A model generated the notes under the pieces. The model made no database searches, was not told where the DNA came from, and saw only the letters and a list, made by a program, of their open reading frames with translations. 64,000 bases of DNA from Prostheceraeus crozeri (taxonomy: Eukaryota > Platyhelminthes > Polycladida > Euryleptidae), in contig CAJQUW010010349.1 in NCBI GenBank assembly GCA_907163375.1, positions 44,141 to 108,140 of the forward strand, given 5' to 3'. Shown here piece by piece: positions 59,884 through 64,000 of this stretch; within the stretch, counting starts at the first letter, position 1, and every line of letters begins with the position of its first letter. A program made the translations under genes and the position numbers.

Positions 59884-61279
59884 CACCAGTGATGTCTTAT
59901 GACCACATGCTAATTTAAATGAAATCGAAACATTGCATTATGTATATGATCAATGCCTCGATAGAGGATTTAAATGGTCAGAATGTCCGAGTGGCGAAGC
60001 CCAGAAAATCTGTGATGTCGTTATGATATCACTGCCTCAAGATAGCATACATGTACATCTGTAAAAATATTTGTATGTAACCTATGCGATATCAATTTTT
60101 GTACATCACTTTTTTGTGCATTATTCTTTTCATTCTTAGAATTTGGATCATATATCCACGTCGTACTCTATACATGTAGCTCCATTTGTATGACTAAAGA
60201 CAGAGATTGTCAAAGCATGGAATCCATTGTGTTTAGGTTTGTACATCTTCCTTAGTTAAAATATTGAACCACTATATTGAAAAAAATAAGAAAAATATAA
60301 GAATTTATATTATATGTGAAAAGAAGGAGCTTGGAAAGCAGATACATCAAGGATGCTGGTAACCAAGCTATGAACAGACAAGAATCTTTCAACCATATGA
60401 ACTTTTGCACATCCGCCTCAAGATTTTCTTAATTTTCATATTACTTTTAATCTTTGTTATCAGTAGAATTTTTTAACCCTAACATGTGCTCACGTGATAA
60501 TTTTCTTTATCGATTTTCTTCGGTCGTATGATGTGAATGTTGCGCTGTACATCTTCATTCGTGCATGATTAAGCCTTTGGGGCGAAACGTCGCACACGCA
60601 ATAATAATCGCTTGGAAATACCCGAAGAATCTTTTCTTTTGAACCCTATATACAAAAGAACGTCTGATGTCCTTATAAAAGACAGTCAATTGTCCTCTAT
60701 CATTCACAAGTGACAGTTTCCAGCCAAGATGCATGTTCATCCAAAAGTATTGATAGAGACAGCAACTCTAAACAGTTCAAGCTTGGAAACTTGTATTTCT
60801 CAAATTGCAAGGTCACGAACAATTTTTATGGTGGAGGTGAACCAAATTGTAATTGACTGCTTTTGTGCACGAAAGAATGTTAGAGGCGCGTTGATGTTTG
60901 GCCCATGTCGTTCAACAAATGACAGTAAGCATAGAAAGAAATAGAACAGAGTTCATGACAGATTAGTCGTCCTATATAACTGTTTAAATACGTTATAACA
61001 GAGTGGAGCTAAGATATGAATTACTCATGATCCCAAGTTTGCAACAGCAATGAACAAACTAAAAATTTACTTCTCCTTTTGGCCTCGTTAAAAGAAGCCA
61101 ACCGTTTTCTCTTTTTCTTGTGACGTCATCTCGGTATACGGGAGTATGGCGTGCACCAACACAAATGCTTATGAAATTACTTAAATGAATTACTTGTAAT
61201 CTAGGCCACAGCCACTGAACCAAATAAATCATAGAGACAAAAACTGTTCCTGTCACTACCTGTAACTCAAAGGAAAACG
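59884..61279. other. Unassigned 1.4 kb
   Basis: Near 60560 the phrase GCCTTTGGGGCGAAACGTCG resembles the 3' stem motif of several retroelements but stands alone. ORFs 60555-60740 - and 60729-60944 + are unrecognised. Confidence 0.3.
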
Positions 61280-61379
61280 AACAGGGTTACTGCGCAAGAG
61301 AGAATTAGTTCGCCAATTAAGTTCTATTGCTACTTTAGACTGATTAATTCTCATTTGCGCACTGCGTAGTAACCCTGTT
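61280..61379. repeat. 100-bp foldback element
   Basis: AACAGGGTTACTGCGCAA and, inverted, AACAGGGTTACTACGCAGTG, continued by GAGAATTA on each arm. The arms are about 35 nt. Confidence 0.75.
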
Positions 61380-62702
61380 GAAATTTACATCACATATCTC
61401 AAGACAAAGGATAATTGAGATGGAGTTCACACGGTACTGGAATACAACCAAGGGTTGGAAAAAATTATTTGCAATTTAATTGGATCACATGAGCAATCAA
61501 TTAGTTAACAATAGTTGCAATTATTTTTTATCGTTGCCAATTCTAGGTAGATCTTTTGGTTTTGACGGACACTTGATTGATTAACACTTAGAACTTTAGT
61601 TTCCAAGCACATAGGTCTATGAAAGTCCATTAAAACACGTACAGAAATAAAATTTGCAGTCACATTTTTCTGCACCACTGTGTTCGTTGAATTAATTTGC
61701 TTGAGAAGACATGCAAATGTTTCTGATAGCAATATCAAGCAATGATGATAATTAATATTTATATTCTCCTTTATTCTTCAAGCGTAATATTTTTCGGTTC
61801 AAACACTGTCACTCTGACCATCGTGACCATAATTTGACTTTTATCTAAGAGAAAATACGAAGCATTAGTTAGAGACGAATGTTTATTCACACGATTCTTG
61901 CTTAACTCTTAGCATTTCATTTGTCATGCCAATCAAAGTATTATTAATCAACTTGTTTTTTGCTCGTTTCTGATTGCATCATCGGTAGATTTTCTTTAGA
62001 TTTTAACCATGTCTTTTACTTGTATAACAATGAAGAAGGCATGGACAGAATGAAGACATGAAGACCTATTGCAGCAATGACTGTAGTAGCAAATAAAATC
62101 ATCACTGATCAGTTATCATTTCGTCCATGACTCCTTTGAGCAAGGGAAATAGATTATCAAAAATTTTCCATGAGTCCACATTTCTCCAAAGAAACACTGC
62201 TGAATCGATTTTCTCAAAGCCTGCTAATTGCTCAAAAAAACATTTATGAAATGTTCAGAATCCACACTAATAGCCATTGATGCTACGTGCCGTAGGTGAA
62301 CAATTTCAATCACTAGCAGTTGATATTGCAGCTGTTATTGACAGTTGCTTATTCTTGTGGGAGTTTTGTAATTCTTTAGTCTCTTCTTGACTGGGTCCAG
62401 AATCTTCTTTCAACAGATTCCTTGCATGAATGCGCGTATTAGAGTATTAGATAATTGTTTACAACTTGTTTGACGGTTTTATCCAGATATGCACAAAATA
62501 CTGTCATTAATCAAGTCTACCAAAGTCACTGGCCTCCAGTCCAGTACACACTCTGGGAGTTGAACGTCCCTTAGATATCTTATATTAATCATAGATGTCC
62601 CTGCTGTTAGTACTAGAAAAAATTTATGTTATGATATATGGCAACAGATATCACACTTACATCAACAAAATGATTATAATGACTTCCGAATTGATATTTT
62701 GA
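61380..62702. other. Unassigned 1.3 kb
   Basis: No recognised ORF or repeat. Confidence 0.3.
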
Positions 62703-62816
62703 CAATGTAATATTGCAGTTTAGACAGCTGAACCGCAATATGCTATGAGGCTGAGGGCCGTTAGGCCCGAAGCCATAGCCTATTGCGGTTTAGATGTCTA
62801 AACTGTAATATCATTG
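62703..62816. repeat. 114-bp hairpin beside the Crypton-type gene
   Basis: CAATGTAATATTGCAGTTTA at 62703 pairs with the inverse of CAATGATATTACAGTTTA at 62816. The apex is GGGCCGTTAGGCCC. AACCGCAATA occurs in both arms and again near 62842; a related AACTGCAATA lies near 62907. Confidence 0.8.
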
Positions 62817-62924
62817 TGTTTCGGTTTGTCTATGTAACTGAACCGCAATATACCCACGAAGCATAGTACTTACTGTTCAACATCATAGAATTCTAATTCT
62901 ATCCTGAACTGCAATATGCAGTTC

Positions 62925-63781
62925 TTATATTTTTACATAGAAAACTCCATTGCACGTCTTCCCAGTTACTGGGCTGTATATAAGACACTTTACACCATTT
63001 CTCGAGTCAATTTGAAACTGGTTGATTGTCAACTTCGTCTGCTCCTCGCCACCTCTCAGTGCGAAGTTGATGCCATTCAGATAAAATAATGTTCTTGTTA
63101 ATCTCTCTGGAGTGTCTCCACCAAGAATTTCTGACTTAACAATTTCTTCCTCGTCAAAAATTGAGATCGGTTTGTGCTTTGTACAATTCTTTGGTGGCAG
63201 TGATGATGTTGACATTTTCATTGATGCATCCAGTGCGTCAGTGAAGCGTTTTGTTTTATAAGAGTTGAATAAATTGATTTCTGGATGCTCTTTTCTTACA
63301 ATATTTTGAAGTCCTGCAGCAATAGAAAGCAGACTTTCCCGTGGATAAAAGGTTCCGTCTTGCTTTCGGACTTCGAATATGAATTTGGATAGATAGTCGT
63401 TTATTTCGTCATTATTGAAATGTTCTAGCTGTTGCGAATGACTGTCAATTTCACCCGCTTTGACTTTTTCCTCGCACCATGTATTGAAAATGTTCTTAAC
63501 CCATACATTCCTTCTTTTCACGGATGTTGCCTGAGCATTATCAATTTGTGACTTAACATTAACTGTAGCGAATATTCTAGAGGAGTTCTCAGTTACATCA
63601 TGTTTGTCGTGTCGTTCCCCTTTTCATAATAGGAATCAATTGATTGGTGGTCTTGCAAGTTTATCCCACTTTGCAACTTTTTCTCCACATCCTCTTTTGC
63701 CAAACAATTTGGGTCAAAATCTCTAACAAAATCAACAGAAAAGTCAACAAGAGGATTAAATATCATGTCGTCTAGATTCAT
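62925..63781 (-). CDS. Crypton-type / ZMYM-QRICH1-like (DUF3504) protein, frameshifted
   Basis: The frame from 63521 reads VWVKNIFNTWCEEK, YLSKFIFEVRKQDGTFYP, LLSIAAGLQNIVRKEHP, KRFTDALDASMK, ISIFDEEEIVKSEILGGDTP and INFALRGGEEQ. This order is the DUF3504 domain of KIAA1958, QRICH1 and ZMYM proteins, which derive from Crypton tyrosine recombinases. A 62-codon frame from MNLDDMIFNPLVDFS (63781) is the likely N-terminus. A slip at GAAAAGGGGA near 63615 shifts to the frame continuing HDVTENSSRIFATVN into the domain. The reading ends early at 62925, but TTCTATGTAAAA just before it could be a 5' splice donor. Crypton relic or host gene: undecided. Confidence 0.65.
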
Positions 63782-63923
63782 CGTCCCGGATTCGTTATGT
63801 GGAAATAGATAAATGAATCAATGAATTACGATGCTAATGGATTTGAAAATCAGATTTCTTAGTGTAGAATTAATGGTATCATAGTAACTAACACAGTTTG
63901 GATTTTATATCATAGAAATTTAG

Positions 63924-63957
63924 CTTTCCGGGAGTTAACTAAATAACTCCCGGAAAG
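63924..63957. repeat. Perfect short hairpin upstream of the Crypton-type gene
   Basis: CTTTCCGGGAGTTA and TAACTCCCGGAAAG, 14 bp per arm with a 6-nt loop. Function unknown. Confidence 0.7.
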
Positions 63958-64000
63958 GAAAGAAAGAAATCTATGAGTCTATTTAGACAAGCAATAAATA

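Noticed and set aside
1-64000. LTR retrotransposons, Polintons or Helitrons
   Set aside because: I searched by eye for paired long terminal repeats, protease/integrase/capsid motifs and Helitron-type ends and saw none. The reverse transcriptases present are PLE and LINE type.

Overview
This is eukaryotic, AT-rich, repeat-dense DNA, almost certainly from an invertebrate animal. The mix of P-type (THAP) transposons, Penelope-like retroelements (PLEs), DD41D mariner-like elements, hAT, a Crypton-type recombinase and short foldback elements suits a non-vertebrate, possibly marine, metazoan. The species cannot be fixed from sequence alone. I see no convincing multi-exon host gene, rRNA or functional tRNA. 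The only protein that might still serve a host is the Crypton/ZMYM-QRICH1-type one at the right edge, and it too looks broken or incomplete.

Layout. 1-1125 is a decayed P-element 3' end. 1876-5358 is a P-like element with both terminal inverted repeats (TIRs), an 8-9 bp target duplication and an interrupted THAP transposase. 5521-8935 is an old PLE broken by a piggyBac-like TTAA element. 9122-10388 is a transposase relic studded with a 13-bp motif. 10535-40063 is one large rearranged region. Its blocks are: X (about 4.2 kb; full copies 10535-14694 inverted and 35900-40063 direct, partial copy 21121-22640), four pieces of one DD41D transposon (A-D), and PLEs arranged as head-to-head inverted pairs (16157-19210 and 27570-31920). 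Block Y at 22641-26768 recurs at 43772-48060 and holds a dead hAT transposase and a dead LINE. A second DD41D element (32019-34083) entered only one duplicate, so its empty site can be read from the other.

40064-43771 holds three Tc1/mariner relics. 43772-48060 is Y copy 2, interrupted by a CATAC-motif element. 48480-49872 is an unclassified TIR element. 51007-51831 is a third P-type relic. 54580-56932 is the full-length CATAC-motif element, carrying a nested hAT-like insertion and a very clean 209-bp-arm inverted repeat. 57974-61379 holds three short TIR elements. 62925-63781 is the Crypton-type ORF.

The window records repeated DNA duplication, inversion and nested insertion. The best leads are the CATAC family, the flipped centre of the PLE inverted pairs, the complete P-like element, and the inverted segmental duplication with short-homology junctions.
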